NCBI GenBank assembly: GCA_014529385.2
Contig: CM043969.1
Span: forward strand, 29,842,946 to 29,906,945
Length of the DNA stretch: 64,000 bases
Direction of reading: 5' to 3'
From: Adiantum capillus-veneris
Taxonomy: Eukaryota > Streptophyta > Polypodiopsida > Polypodiales > Pteridaceae
The notes below the pieces were generated by a model. That model did no database searches. It saw only the letters and a program-made list of their open reading frames with translations, and had not been told where the DNA came from. Below, one piece after another: positions 22,709-34,491 of this stretch. Numbering within the stretch: position 1 is the stretch's first letter; each line of letters opens with the position of its first letter. The position numbers were made by a program, and so were the translations under genes.

Positions 22709-23480
22709 ATGGCCACTCGGGCTTCGTCCCGAGGCAAGCTTAGTTTTGCGGGGGTCGTGGCAACACCCCCAAAGATGGACAACAATTGCCTCCAAATTGA
22801 AATCGAAGGACTCCGCAGGGAGAACACCGAGCTGAAACATAGACTTGCAGCCCTAGCTAGAGGCTCCGCTCATCGCAGTGGAGGAATGCAAAAAGGAAGA
22901 GTTGGAACAGATAGAAGCCAAATTTAGCAAAGCAAAAGCTGCAGTAGAGACTACCCTCGCCAAGGAGGTCGAGACCCAAGTACAAGAGGTAATCTTCCAC
23001 AAAGTCGAAGACTGTGTGGCGACCACGCTACGTGAACAACAACGGCAAGAGTACATCGCCCTCAATGTTCGCATTGGCGGACTCCCGGACAACTGGGTAG
23101 AGCAAGGGAACCTCAAGTTTCATGAGTCCTTCTCCCATATTCAAGCAACAATCCCCATGGTACAATGGGACCCAACAACAATCTCCTCTCTTACACACGA
23201 ACATCGCACCAACCATGCGATTCTCATGTTCAGAACCAAGGCAGATCGAATCAAACTCCTTGAGCAATCGAGGCTCCTCAAGGACACTAAAATGTGGTTT
23301 GCAAAAGATCTTACACAAGCTCAATTCAAAAGAAGAAGATCGAACTCCAAAAGATGTGAGAAGCACGCTCAACAGGAAAATGGCCAGTCCACCGAGGAGG
23401 TAAAGCCATTATTCAAGAGTTTTGGACTCCCAAAACGGCTTCCTCCTCACCTCTCCCTCCATAAGTTTTGTTCATCTCAC
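22709..23480 (+). pseudogene. LINE (L1-type) ORF1 remnant
   Basis: From ATG 22709: MATRASSRGKLSFAG..., then a coiled-coil-like stretch (EIEGLRRENTELKHRLAAL). After a +1 shift near 22855 follows VEECKKEELEQIEAKFSKAKA, then an RRM-like core (NVRIGGLPDNW ... HAILMFRTKADRIKLLEQS ... MWFAKDLTQAQFKRRR). After another shift and a TGA comes KKIELQKM, EARSTGKWPVHRGGKAI. Coiled coil, RRM, then a basic C-terminal domain is the order of L1-type ORF1 proteins, which bind RNA as trimers. No endonuclease or RT (ORF2) follows, so the element is truncated. Confidence 0.65.
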
Positions 23481-23619
23481 CCTATGTTGTCTCATTTTCA
23501 TTTTTCCTTGTTGGATCCTTAGTCCTTAACTGAGATATATCTCACACCTCCTCGCTTGAAAGAACCCTTGGAATGTTCTTTCTCGGTCCCATATGTCATA
23601 TCTAACCTCCGTGGATGAT

Positions 23620-23662
<43 letters not shown>

Positions 23663-24121
23663 TAAACTACTTCACATGATGACAACATTCATCATGGGGG
23701 TAGGAGGAGTTTAATTGGTTGCATAGAATAGCACTACATATGTACAAGTTGTTTTTGTCATCTTCATCTCCATATTGAGGCCATGGATTTATAGATTTGG
23801 GTCTCGCTTAATGTTCTAATTGAGAAGATGAGTAAATTGGATAAGCTCGGGTCTTGGGAGGGTCACTATGTATAAATTATGTATACTGTGTGCGTTCAAG
23901 GAAAATTTTTAAAAATCCTTATCTGTGAATTTATCAAAAATAAAACACACCCTTTTCCTATTCAATATGTAATTTTTTTTCCCAATTTCATTTTATGGTA
24001 GCTTTCTATATGTGAAAATGTGAAGAGAATTCAAATTTAATAACCCCTTCTCTTGCACTCACGTGATAGTCATATAATTATTAAGTCCCCCCTCCCCCGA
24101 GGATAAGCTTTATTGTTTAGC
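23481..24121. other. Intergenic with (CT)n at 23622-23658
   Basis: AT-rich DNA, one pure CT run, no recognised gene. It ends at the left LTR of Copia-3. Confidence 0.6.
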
Positions 24122-24282
24122 TGATGGAAGCGCCGTGCGGGTGCAAGAGAGGGAAGGGAAGGGGAAGGAGTGGAGCTCTAGAGAGTATCTCTCTCTACTC
24201 TTTATTGACATTATAACAATGAATAAGAGTATGGGCGGGCGGCCATTGCCTTTAGGCGGCCCCTTGGCCTAAAACCCTTACA
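24122..24282 (-). repeat. Copia-3 3' LTR
   Basis: 161 bp, TGATGGAAG...CCTTACA on the plus strand (TG...CA on both strands), matching 29647-29834. On the minus strand it is preceded by the purine tract AAGTGGGAGAT (complement of 24283-24293), the likely polypurine tract. It lacks a 27-bp block present in the other LTR. Confidence 0.88.
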
Positions 24283-24400
24283 ATCTCCCACTTGAAGGCC
24301 AACGTGGCCCAAATGGCTAAAGAATGTAGAGGCTATTATGTACAAATGTACAAAACGTGAAGCATGACTATAGCTTCACCCTACACCCATCATCTCTATG

Positions 24401-25740
24401 TTATGAGGCTAAGCTCTTTGTTAGAGCATCCGCTGGATTTTCATCCACGTGAACTTTGACTAACTCAATGCGTCTGCTATCCAAAATATATCGTACCACA
24501 TGATACCTATCCTCTATGTGTTTCGACTTGGAGTGAAACACGGGGTTTTTTACTAACGCAATCGCACTCTAGCAGTCACAATGTAGCACTGGAGTATGGT
24601 GTATACCAAGGTCTCCTACTAAACGAGATAACCACATAAATTGGAAGCTGCAACATACTCAGCCTCAGTGGTGGAAGACAAAGTGAAATTCTGCATACAT
24701 GATCTCCAAGAAAAGGTTGCTCCATCGAACAAGAAAACGTAACCAGATGTGGATTTCCTAGTGTCCACACAACCTCCATAATCCAAATCACCGTATCCAA
24801 CTATGGATGCATCAGTGTTCCCGAAGTGTAAGCACTTGCCAGCTGAGCCCTTGACGTATCTCAAGATATGCTTCACTGCTTCCCAATGCTTTCTGCCTAG
24901 ATTTGCCATAAACCTACTGACCACTCCCACTACATATGCAATGTTTGGCCGTGTGTTAACCATGGCGAACATGAGACTGCCAACTGCAGAGGAATTTGGC
25001 AGTTGGCACCCAAATCCTTCATATAAAATTGCTTGCTTAAGACATCCTTGAGAAGTGTGATTTCATCTTTTTGACTTCCCAGCTGTGAGCATATCATCCA
25101 TGTACAAAATCAAAATGATGAGGGAACCATCATTCAACTTCTTTGTGTACAAGCAATGATTCTCTTGGCTTCATACGTAACCTTGGGATTGAATGTACTT
25201 ATCAAACTTAATGTATCATTGTCGTGAGCCTTGCTTTAATCCATACAAAGCTTTCTTGAGTCTACACACCAGTTATGCCCGTGTTGGCTTTTCAGGCTTT
25301 ATCGCAAAACCTTCTCGCTGTTTCATGTAGACATCCTCTTCAAGATCCCCATGAAGAAACGTTGTCTTCACATCCATTTGGACCAATTCCATGTCCTCGA
25401 TGGCTACTAGACCAAGCACAAGACGCAATGTAGTCATCTTGACCAGGGGAGAAAATAATTCATCCAAATCCACGCCTTTTGTTTGCTTGAACCAGCAACC
25501 AATCTAGCCTTATACTTAGTCTCGGGATCATCTGTGATATACTTCTTCTTGTACACCCATTTGCATGGCAATGCCTGTTTACCCGCTGGTAACTCTATCA
25601 ATTCCCAGTTTCATTTGCTAAGATTGAGTTATACTCAGACTACGTAGCCTCTGCCCACTTCACACTATTGTCCATTTGAATGGCCTCTTTGTAGCAAGTG
25701 GGTTCACCACATTAAGGAATTTGACGTCAATCTCTTTACG
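24401..25740 (-). pseudogene. Copia-3 RT and RNase H
   Basis: Minus-strand pieces in order: VKWAEAT, ALPCKWVYKKKYI, MDLDELFSPLVKMTTLRLVL, VQMDVKTTFLHGDLEEDVYM, then NTRPNIAYVVGVVSRFM, DYGGCVDTRKSTSGYVF, SSTTEAEYVAAS, HVDENPADALTKS and a stop near 24401. This is the standard copia RT/RNase H order. Several stops and shifts occur between about 25060 and 25270. Confidence 0.88.
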
Positions 25741-25744
25741 TGAG

Positions 25745-27550
25745 TGGTCATGGTGACGCGTATGTGGCTAGTGGAAATCATGACAAGCAAAGGTAGCGTG
25801 ATCACAGGCAAGGTTGTAGCAAGAGTTGTGGAAAAGACATGAGAAATGTTGAGTGTTACTACTGCCATAAAAAGGGACACTTAAAGAAAGATTTGGCACA
25901 ATGCAGTGCGATAAAGGCAAGGAGAAAGCGAAGTCTAACAAACCTGAAAGCAACGTGAAAATTGAAGAGATCAATGTGGCTGAGTATCCAACCATTGAGA
26001 TGGTTTGTGACGTGCCAAATGATGTGTTTATTTTCACATCGGATTTGAGTCCTGATGCATTGTTAGCTCTTGATGAGTGTTATGTGCAAAATTGGATTGT
26101 GGACTCAAGTGCTAGGAGTGGTTTTCTACATACAGTGCCACACATAGCACGATGAAGCTAGGCAATTCTTATGAGCTAGATATATGCGGTGTGGGTAGCA
26201 TCAAGTTTTCTATGTGCAATGGCACTGACTTTATGCTGTATAATGTTAGACATGTACCCAAATTGACAAAGAGTTTGATGTCATTTGTATGATTTGGGTT
26301 ACACTACCATATTTGACCATGGTTCTAGGATTATCAAGAAGGGAAATCTGGTCATGCTTAAAGGCCAGAAGTCTGACTCATCACTTTATGTCTCTTCTAT
26401 GAAAGAGAATTCTATTTGTGTAGCTGAGTTATGTGAGCATTGTATATATGGAAAACATACTAGGTTGACGTCACCGCCTTTGGAGACAAGGAGTTAGGGA
26501 GTCTAGATCTCGTTTATAGCAACTTGTGTGGACCTATGCCAACCAAGTTTCTAGAGGGAGCGTTATACTTCCTGACATTCATAGATAACTCTACTAGAAA
26601 GGTGTGGGTTTATCTTTGGAAGCAGAAGAGCCACGTCTTTAGTGTCTTTTCAGAAGTTCTTAGCATTGGTCAAGAAATAATTGGGTAGAAAACTTGAAGC
26701 TTTGCGCAGTGACAATGGAGGCGACTACATCTCCTCTGAGTTCAAGGACTTTTGCAGTAAACGAGGCATTAGAAGAAAATTTTCCACACCTTACACACCT
26801 GCCCAAAATGGTGTGGCTGAGAGGATGAATTGAACCATTCAGAAACGCGTCACTTCTATGTTGTCTACGGCCAACTTACCTCAAGAATTTTGGGGAGAAG
26901 TTGTTACAACGGCTGCTTACTTGATCAATCGGTCACCTAGTACACCACTAAAGTATAAGGTTCTGCAAGAGATGTGTACGGGCAAAGAGCCCAATTATGA
27001 CAGATTACGTATATTTGGGTGTGAGGAATTCTCACATGTGCTGAAAGAGCTCAGACAAAAGATAGACCCCAAATAACACAAGTGCATCTTCATTGAATAT
27101 GGTGTGGACAAAGAGATGGGATATCATCTCTGGCACCCGAAATCTAAGAAGGTTATATGCAGCTCACAGGTGATAGTCACGAGTCTAAGATGGATAGAAA
27201 GCTAGTGAAAGACATTGAGTATCACAGATTACGGTTTGAGGATGTTGCCTTACCACCAGTTACACAAAATGTTGGATGTGCTAGTGATTCACCTTCCACT
27301 GGTACATACATATGTTGCTCCAGAGAGAGCGGAATCTAGCAGTCAGGCACTTCGGAAATCTACTTGTACATCTCGTGCACCTGAGCGTTTTGAGCCAGGA
27401 TTGGACTACTTGCTAGTCACATCACTGAAAACTAGCTTGCCATTAGGTGCAAAATTCGTTATGGCTGTGTTGAAGGTACCCCATGATGATGGTAGCGAAC
27501 ATAGCAAGAAAACAACCTTCATTTCATCACCAAAATTGAGGCCTTTTGAA
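25745..27550 (+). pseudogene. Copia-3 gag C-terminus, protease and integrase (inverted segment)
   Basis: Plus-strand reading: a zinc-knuckle-like CYYCHKKGHLKKD (fourth ligand replaced by Asp), protease region NWIVDSSARSGF and LDICGVGSIKF, pre-integrase LCEHCIYGKH, integrase LDLVYSNLCGPMPTKF, TFIDNSTRKVWVY, then [10 protein letters not shown]-like and [10 protein letters not shown]-like pieces in shifted frames, and the integrase tail (LPQEFWGEVVTTAAYLINRSPS). It continues to a RT-proximal linker near 27500. It fills exactly the gap in the minus-strand part of Copia-3. Confidence 0.85.
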
Positions 27551-27555
27551 GTAAT

Positions 27556-27924
27556 CTATGAAAAGATGTTTTTGAACTCGTTCAAGTGAAAACTAACAGT
27601 AGTGCCCTCTTTCATGTTCATGCGCATAAGCTTCTTCATCAAGAAAACCTTGTTCGAGGCATTGTTGCCATCCCATACTGCACATAGAGCATCCCATAAA
27701 TCTTTGGCATTTGTCTTATCCATTATGTTAAAGTAAATGGATTCACAAAGGTGGAAGTGAATGGTCGCCATTGCACGCTCATTCAAGTCTTCCCACTATT
27801 CATCAGTGTTGTACACATTCTCTCTTCTTTCACGCAAGGGTGCTATCAAGCCTTTGTTGATCAAAACATCTTGCACACACTACTGCCAAATAGCAAAGTT
27901 TGTGCCATCAAACTTTGTCGGCAT
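27556..27924 (-). pseudogene. Copia-3 gag N-terminus
   Basis: ATG at the complement of 27922-27924, MPTKFDGTNFAIWQ, then VQDVLINKGL and, from 27786, ERAMATIHFHLCESIYFNIMD and DLWDALCAVWDG. This is the copia-type gag (UBN2-like) fold signature. Two TAGs interrupt it before residue 50. It stops abruptly at NEFKNIFS where the inverted segment begins. Confidence 0.82.
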
Positions 27925-27932
27925 CAAATGCA

Positions 27933-28964
27933 CAATAAATTTCCCAAATACATATCCTATGGCGAGAGTACCGTAAGAGGGAAATTCTAGCTACCTATAT
28001 CGCCGAATGTTTCTCAGCATTTGAGAATATTCTAGGTCAAAGAAAACCTCACGCAACAACTCTCTAAATGATAAAGCAGACACAAAAGGACTACCCACAG
28101 TCTCAAAAAGGGCTCTTTCGATCCAAGTCTCAAAAACGGCCAGGAAAATTGACAAAATAGCCAAAAAATGGTTCCACATGTAGTACGATAGACAATGCCC
28201 GCAACTCAACGTACATGAGTGATTGTGCTCAAACAGGCGCCAAGAATAGTAAAACGTATCAGGATGGGATATTTGATCTCAAAGAGCTCACTAGCACTAT
28301 GGTGTGCTGAAGAAAACGTGCATCTCTCCGCAGAGAAACTGTTATCAAAATGATTACCAAAATTGCCTGAAAAGCGCTGTGTTTGTAAGTGTTCGGAAAC
28401 CTAGAGAAACTATGTGTAAACGGACTCAAAAGCCCCTTGTAGCCTGGGTGTTGGTGTAGACTGGGAATGTTGATGCCGATTTCTGTCGTCGGACGAAAAA
28501 GTACTAGTCAAATAGCCGCCAAAGGTGCTCGATGCGAGTGTCGCGTGTCACTCCTCTATGACAAAGGTACCTCGCCTGTGCATGCCAAAAAAAAAAATCA
28601 CCGATAGATCGTCAACAAAGCCGCTGTCTCCTTCCATCGTCGAACAAAAGCATTCTCCGAGCTATGAGTGCTCAGGAGATGTCCTGGAAGAAACTGGAGT
28701 CAAATCCGGTGCTTGTGCCATGTCTCCACCATCGGGCAGAGGTGCTAGCCGTCATGAGCTAGCTCATTGAATGGGTCAAAGGTGTTGAGGTCACCGAGTC
28801 ACAAGAACGGTGTCGAAACGCCTAATCCCCGATGTCAACGCTGCCTCCCGCCGTCAGTCTCTAATGTCGAGACGAGGTGTCAAAGCCGCAAATCCCTACT
28901 CTCTCTGTCTGTCTCTCTCTCTCACTCTCACTCGCTCTCTCTCTCAAGCTCTCTCAGGGTGAGA

Positions 28965-29009
<45 letters not shown>

Positions 29010-29193
29010 TTTACCCTTTGACCTCGGGTGTGTGTGAGCCGGCCGGGTCGGGGTGTTGAGGGCTTGTGGTGGGATTGAACCCTTGCACACATTGAAGTTT
29101 AAGTCAATTTTTTAATTAAAAAAATTGATTACTACTGTCAAAAATTGACGAACTACAAAAATGACGATCTCTGACAATTTCTTCCAAGGTTAT

Positions 29194-29259
<66 letters not shown>

Positions 29260-29632
29260 AATACACATTCCTGGATCTGCACCTGTTGCCCGACTTGCCT
29301 TCAATTTGGCTCCATTGCTATTTTTGCTTGGAAGATTCCCCGCCTGCTTACCTTGCTTGGTATGCCTCATGCTGGTTCATGCCTTTGCCTCAATTTCTCC
29401 ATTGTCCGATTTACGGCTTCTCGTCAGAGCTTGTGAGAGCTTCTTTGCTCAACTTTGCCTTGCACTACCAAGCTCGATTCTCTAAGCCTTTCAATTCATA
29501 CCCGCAGTCGCCCGACTCCAACTCCGTGCGATTTGTTGCAAATGCCATAAAGCTCACATACCCGACTCTCTGCAGATCCACCCCAAGCTCTCAAGATTCC
29601 TCCTATGGTTGGGCTTGCTGCACACGCGGGTT
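27933..29632. other. Copia-3 leader region or inserted DNA, 1.7 kb
   Basis: Lies between the PBS and gag of Copia-3, unusually long for copia. It holds a CT-rich stretch (about 28912-29007) and (TG)n(GA)n (about 29192-29255), and a GC-richer part from 28450 to 28880 that may be foreign. No ORF with recognisable motifs. Confidence 0.5.
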
Positions 29633-29644
29633 GCTCTAATACCA
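29633..29644 (-). other. Copia-3 primer binding site
   Basis: Minus strand TGGTATTAGAGC, one mismatch from the initiator tRNA-Met complement TGGTATCAGAGC, two bases from the LTR. Confidence 0.85.
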
Positions 29645-29646
29645 CT

Positions 29647-29834
29647 TGATGGAAGCACCGTGCGGGTGCAAGAGAGGGAAGGAGAGAAGGGGAAGGAGAA
29701 GAACAAACAACTTGTTTTTGGTGGACCTCTAGAGAGTATCTCTCTCTATCTCCTTATTGACATTATAACAATGAATAAGAGTATGGAGGATCGGCCATTG
29801 CCTTTAGGCGGCCACTTGGCTTAAAACCCTTACA
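29647..29834 (-). repeat. Copia-3 5' LTR
   Basis: 188 bp, shares GATGGAAGC[AG]CCGTGCGGGTG, GAGAGTATCTCTCTCT, ATTGACATTATAACAATG and CCATTGCCTTTAGGCGG with the left LTR. Confidence 0.9.
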
Positions 29835-29959
29835 ATTGCTCCCTCAGGTAGCTTGGTACCATCTCTCTGTGTAGGGCACCACACACCTGCCTTATCTTGG
29901 TTTGATTGTGCCGGTAAATGTACAAAGTTGCCCCTACATTGCCCATTGAAAACAATTCA

Positions 29960-30265
29960 TACTTCGCTCACACTACTGCATACAAAAGTTGACAAATTAG
30001 CTGTATTGGGCTTCATGCCTATACTGAATCCTCCACAATCAACCAAGAAATTGACAAAGTAGCTCACACTGCATACAAAAAGTTGACAAATTAGCTTTAC
30101 TGGGTTCATGCCTATGTGGAATCCTCCACAATCAACCAAGAAGTTGACAAAGTAGCTCACACCGCATACAAAAGTTTGACAAATTAGCTTTCATCACCCA
30201 CACCTCTGTTGGGCTTCATGCCTATGCAAAATCCTCCACAATCAACCAAGAATAGGGTGAAACAT
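29960..30265. repeat. Three-unit tandem repeat, period about 93-110 bp
   Basis: CCTCCACAATCAACCAAGAA at about 30030, 30123 and 30233, each preceded by TTGACAAATTAGCT and TTCATGCCTAT. The third unit has an extra block of about 17 bp. Non-coding. Confidence 0.9.
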
Positions 30266-30740
30266 ATCTCCTAATGAGCCTCTAAAAGTAACAATTGTAA
30301 TGTCCACCCTCTGTGCCAGCAAGTGAGCTAGACATTTGCAAAAGAGGAAGATGATGACACTAGATTAATCTGTCACCATTAAGTGTGATAAACTACATAG
30401 GTCCACTTCTTCCAACAATATGTAGCACTAATTCCACATTTCTGGCTATAAAGTTGCATGCAGGCAAACTTTATTGGTGTGGGTAGCTCACCATTTATGG
30501 CACACAAGGTGCAATTAAAACCAAAGAATAATGTGAAAGAATTCAAAAATTGATAATGAGGAAGTGTTACTTGCTATGCTTGTGCTCTCTATGTTGAGGG
30601 TAGCTGACCATTTAAAGCATACAAGGTGCAATTAAAACCAAAGAATAATGTGAAAGTATTTAGAAAGTTGTATTGATATATAGGAAATGAGGAAGTGTTA
30701 CTTGCTATGTTTGTGCTTCACTACCATTGTTTCACCTTTT
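30266..30740. repeat. Intergenic with a two-unit 118-bp tandem duplication
   Basis: ACAAGGTGCAATTAAAACC occurs at 30503 and 30621, each followed by AAAGAATAATGTGAAAG and later GAGGAAGTGTTACTTGCTATG. The stretch before 30480 shows nothing recognisable. Confidence 0.85.
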
Positions 30741-30997
30741 ATTACATGCGGACTCTTCTTAAGCAAAGAACACTTAGTGGGGGTCATGTCCCATATCATG
30801 TTGTAAAATTTCTGTTGTTGTTGCTTAGAAAAAAGGTGAACACCTTATTCAAGAGATGTCATTGCCATTGTACATGGCAAAGACATTGGTTTTTACTGGT
30901 CAGCTTGATCAACATAATTGCCACTCAAACAAATGATCTTCTTCAACAAAATGTGATTTCATAATGTTAAAGAAAACTTCAACTTTCAGTCTTTTGG

Positions 30998-31013
30998 CCC
31001 CCCCCCCCCCCCC

Positions 31014-31055
<42 letters not shown>
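30998..31055. repeat. Compound (C)n(CT)n(CA)n tract
   Basis: C-run from about 30999, then CT, then CA. Confidence 0.92.
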
Positions 31056-31079
31056 AAATCTCAAAAGCTAGATGACTTG

Positions 31080-31380
31080 TTATAATGGCTTCATTCCCCT
31101 TGTTGATACATTGGACTTGGGGTGGTTATAGGATAAACACAACTTGGAGCTGTATTTTCACATGGTGGAAGGGACACAATACGTTGGCCAGAAGTTTGAG
31201 TTTGCAATTGATTGGGATGTGGCCTTTATCAACAAGTCATCTAACTTATTAATATTAAGTAAAGATGATGATCCTATACCAGGTTCATGATGGAAAATGG
31301 AGAACAAGGGCTTGGTGCAGAAGGATGATGGATCCTGGATGTATATGTGTGATCATAGAGAAGTGAATAATAATTAAGAG
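31080..31380 (+). pseudogene. Unrecognised protein-coding remnant
   Basis: A reading that includes HMVEGTQYVGQKFEFAIDWD, NKSSNLLILSKDDDPIPGS and KGLVQKDDGSWMYMCDHREV runs for about 90 codons with one TGA and ends at a TAA. The composition is protein-like, but I do not recognise the family. It could be an exon remnant. Confidence 0.3.
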
Positions 31381-31553
31381 GCCCAAGCCAGAGCCCATGC
31401 AGGATCTTAGCATATATCTTTTCCCTCTTCTAAGGTCTAGAAGCAAAAAAATCTCCAACTTTAGATCATTTCATGTGCTCTAAAAACACTTTGTGTATTA
31501 AGCATATTGTCGATGGGTAAACTTAACTACTTTCCCTTTTCAACTTACAAAGT

Positions 31554-31555
<2 letters not shown>

Positions 31556-31621
<66 letters not shown>

Positions 31622-31694
31622 CTACACCTTAGTTAGGAGTCTTATACTCACACTACTCCCCCCCCCCCCCCCCCCCTCCCCCCCCCCCCCCCCA
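31556..31694. repeat. (CT)n tract followed by a poly-C tract
   Basis: CT run about 31556-31617, then, after 40 bp, C-runs broken by a single T (about 31659-31693). Confidence 0.92.
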
Positions 31695-33479
31695 TTTTGA
31701 AGGATCTTTTGTCCTCAAAAACAAATATGGGAAATCCGTTGCCTAGATCAAGAATCGAGAAGCAATAGTAGAGAGAGAGCATGTGCAAGAGAGATCGGCC
31801 TAACACAAGTTAGCCTTGGGAAGGCTCAGTCTTGTGAGGAGTTTAAAGCTTTTCCCATGGTGTTGGGTTTTCTAGAATGACGGATGGCGCCTACTACAGA
31901 CATATGTGAGTGTGTCTTTCTTGTTGATTTTGAGTGATGCATCTTGATGCTACTAAAATTCCAAGAATTCATTAAAATTAGCTGCTAAGAAAAGTTGATT
32001 GGTACACAAAAAATTAAAAAGTTGACAGGCGCATCATCTCACAAGTACATCCGCATGCTTGCACACATACACCCACCTCCATCCCCCTCTCGATTTTTGG
32101 AACATGCATGTATGCTCTTGATGTTACAATAGAGAGCAAGATGTGAGAGATGCTTTATCCCAAGTGCATTGTCCCGAGGAGTAGTCTCTGCATTGAAAAG
32201 CAGGTGGTGAGCTTTGGAGTACCAACCTGCAAGGACCATATTCTAGACAAGGCATAGATTTTCAACAATGACATCATGAGGGGAGTTATTTTGCAAGATG
32301 CTACCTATTGTGCTTTATACATTCATTGGTGTATTTTGGCCGAGTCTACACATCTTTAGAGAGTGGGTTCCCATTGTTGTATGCATTTCCATAATGATGT
32401 ATGACATGTGATATAATTTGCAAAGATACTACTTGTTGACTTTATGCCTTCATGGGTGTATTTAGGCCTCTCTACACATCTTTAGAGAGTGGGTTTCCAT
32501 TGTTGTATGCATTCCGGTAGTGATATATGACATGTGGTATACTTTGAGATGTGATCTTAATTTTTCATGCATTTATCATGTTTGCCTTAACACATGAGAT
32601 AGGCTACAAGTTTTTGGGTAGATACAGGTAGAGGATTTTTCACAGAAACTTTTGGTTATGATTTTTATGGTGGGATGAGTTATGCATTATCATATGTGTT
32701 TTTTGTGAGTACTTGGAGTGTTAGTAAGCTCTTTTGAGAGCAGATATCCCCGCAAGTATTTGGTCTATATTGCTTGTATTAGTTTGATGCTTGCTTATGT
32801 GCAGGTTCGCTAATGTTTGTTAAGTTGTGGACACTAGCCAAGTATATCGCTTGTGGAGCCATTATTTGGAATTTTGTAAATTACCCGGACGTTTCTAAGA
32901 CTCGGTCTAGATGATAGTCCTTCCTAAGGCTGGACTATAGTTGTCATGTCTACAGAGCCTTTTGGAGGGTCGTGGTGAGGTTTTCTTTGAGCTAGGTTAT
33001 TCTCAAATATTGAGATACCTTTGGTGATATAGGTAGCTAGAGATCCCCTTTTTACAAGCCTCACCATAGGTTATGTATAGAGAGGGATAGGTGCATTTGA
33101 TGCCATGTTGGCGGTCTATTTTGTGTTATTTTTTACTTGGTCTATACACATTCTAGGTTGAGTGTTTGCTCCTTGTAGGCCTAGTTTAACTTCTTGTCAA
33201 TCTATGGTTTGTTTTATGCACATCTGCTTGCTCCTCTTATAGAAGAGAGAGACTCTACCAAATTTTTCCTATGAGTCTAGTTTATGAGTTGATAGCTTTT
33301 TTGTTGTTGTTTTGAGTTGAGATTTTTCTCTAGAGGAGATTCTGCTAAAATTTATCTAGGTTTCTTGCCATGGTTTCTTGGTTTCTCTCCATAGTGTTCA
33401 AGCCTTGATGTTATGGCCTAGTATTCTAAGAAAGCCACAACATTAGGAAGCTGGATGGCTTGAATTTTTCCATATGAAA
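31695..33479. other. Unassigned DNA with a 127-bp tandem duplication
   Basis: ACACATCTTTAGAGAGTGGGTT at about 32347 and 32474, with flanking similarity over about 120 bp. No coding signal could be defended. ORFs are short on both strands. Confidence 0.55.
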
Positions 33480-33900
33480 AAAGTAGATTCAGGACAAGAA
33501 TAAGTCTCAAGACAACACAAAGTCTCTGACAATGATAGAAAGAGAAAAGCTAAGATTGAGAAGCTCAATATGGTAGAGTGTCCTAAGATTCCATACATGC
33601 TTGAGGTCCTACCTCACTCAGATGCTCTAGTCTTTACAATAATATTTGAAATGCTCTTGTTGTAGAAGATGCTAGCTTTGATCAGAATTGGGTTATAGAT
33701 TCTGCAGTTAGTTTCAATGTGACACCTCATAGAGCGTGGTTCTTTACTTATGCACATACACGTGTGGCATAGTGAATCTCAATGTTGGTTATGAGCTTGA
33801 GATACATGGTGTTGGAAACATTAAACTGGTTTTGCAAAATGGTATGAAGTTCTACTCAAGAATGTCATACATGTCCCCAAGTCTCAAAGGCTCGGGCATC
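33480..33900 (+). pseudogene. Copia fragment (gag end to protease)
   Basis: Broken plus-strand reading with NWVIDSAVSFNVTPHRAWF and LNVGYELEIHGVGNIKLVLQ. The second resembles YELDICGVGSIKF in Copia-3, so it is a related copia protease region. It abuts Gypsy-B near 33905. No LTR was seen. Confidence 0.65.
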
Positions 33901-33904
33901 AACT

Positions 33905-34491
33905 TTCTCTTTTGATACATTTGTCACTCATGACAGCTCCTACACCAATGCACGACATCCCTATTCATACTTGGCCACATAAGTTGAGCATTCAATACTT
34001 TTCTTCTCATAATTTCCACTCCAAAATGGCCTCCACATCCTTCCTCATGACATGCTTTTAAGCAATAAAAAATTTCATCATGGTAGAGAACTCTTCTCAT
34101 AACACCATTAGTCCCCTTGTGATACAGGTGCTCTCCAACCAAGGCGTACCTTATAGCTCTTCGTGTGCCTTGCATGCCTTTGTTGAGAAGACAATCCCTT
34201 TCTTGAAAATCCCGTTTGCAACACATGCTCTTCCTCATGGAGGGATTCCCTTCCAAGATACCTAGCCTCTCTAATTATCACCGCATGCACATCCTTTGTG
34301 AACACATGTTCCACCAACTCATGAGCCCTTACATTCATATTTTGAATACATGCAATATTTGAAAGGAAGCAAAAGACTTTAACAACTTTCTCACTTTGAA
34401 AAACCAGCCCTTCATGCCTTCTTGATTCACCTTCTATGTACCTTGAACTTGCCGCACAATCAACATAGAATCACCTTTGATTAAAAGCCTT
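33905..34491 (-). pseudogene. Gypsy-B: end of second RNase H and integrase zinc-binding domain
   Basis: Minus-strand continuation of 59320-61416 after removal of Gypsy-A. The reading gives IKGDSMLIVRQVQGT (end of the archaeal-type RNase H), then the integrase N-terminal region YALVGEHLYHKGTNGVMRRV, LKACHEEGCGGHFGVEIM and MNRDVVHWCRSCHE (H2C2 ligands present). A TGA stands where the next codon would give the following Cys. The integrase core is absent; a copia fragment begins instead. Confidence 0.85.
34487..34491. other. Target-site duplication of Gypsy-A (left copy)
   Basis: GCCTT directly before the 5' LTR, repeated at 59320-59324 directly after the 3' LTR. Confidence 0.93.

Larger units (their letters stand above)
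24122..29834 (-). mobile_element. Copia-3: Ty1/copia element with an inverted middle
   Basis: Matching LTRs at 24122-24282 and 29647-29834 bound a copia coding region. On the minus strand the order is LTR, PBS, long leader, gag N-terminus (27924-27556) and, after an interruption, RT/RNase H (25740-24401), polypurine tract, LTR. The gag C-terminus, protease and integrase, exactly the missing part, lie between 25745 and 27550 on the plus strand. The simplest reading is one internal inversion. Multiple stops and frameshifts show it is dead. No clean TSD was found. Confidence 0.88.

Noticed and set aside
27991-28209. Minus-strand 72-codon ORF just upstream of Copia-3 gag
   Set aside because: Hydrophobic mixed sequence without family motifs, inside the element leader; not separable from chance.
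29630-29834. Separate solo LTR independent of the 24.1-kb LTR
   Set aside because: The PBS adjoins it on the inner side, and the copia domains between the two LTRs are complete in total, so the two LTRs belong to one element.
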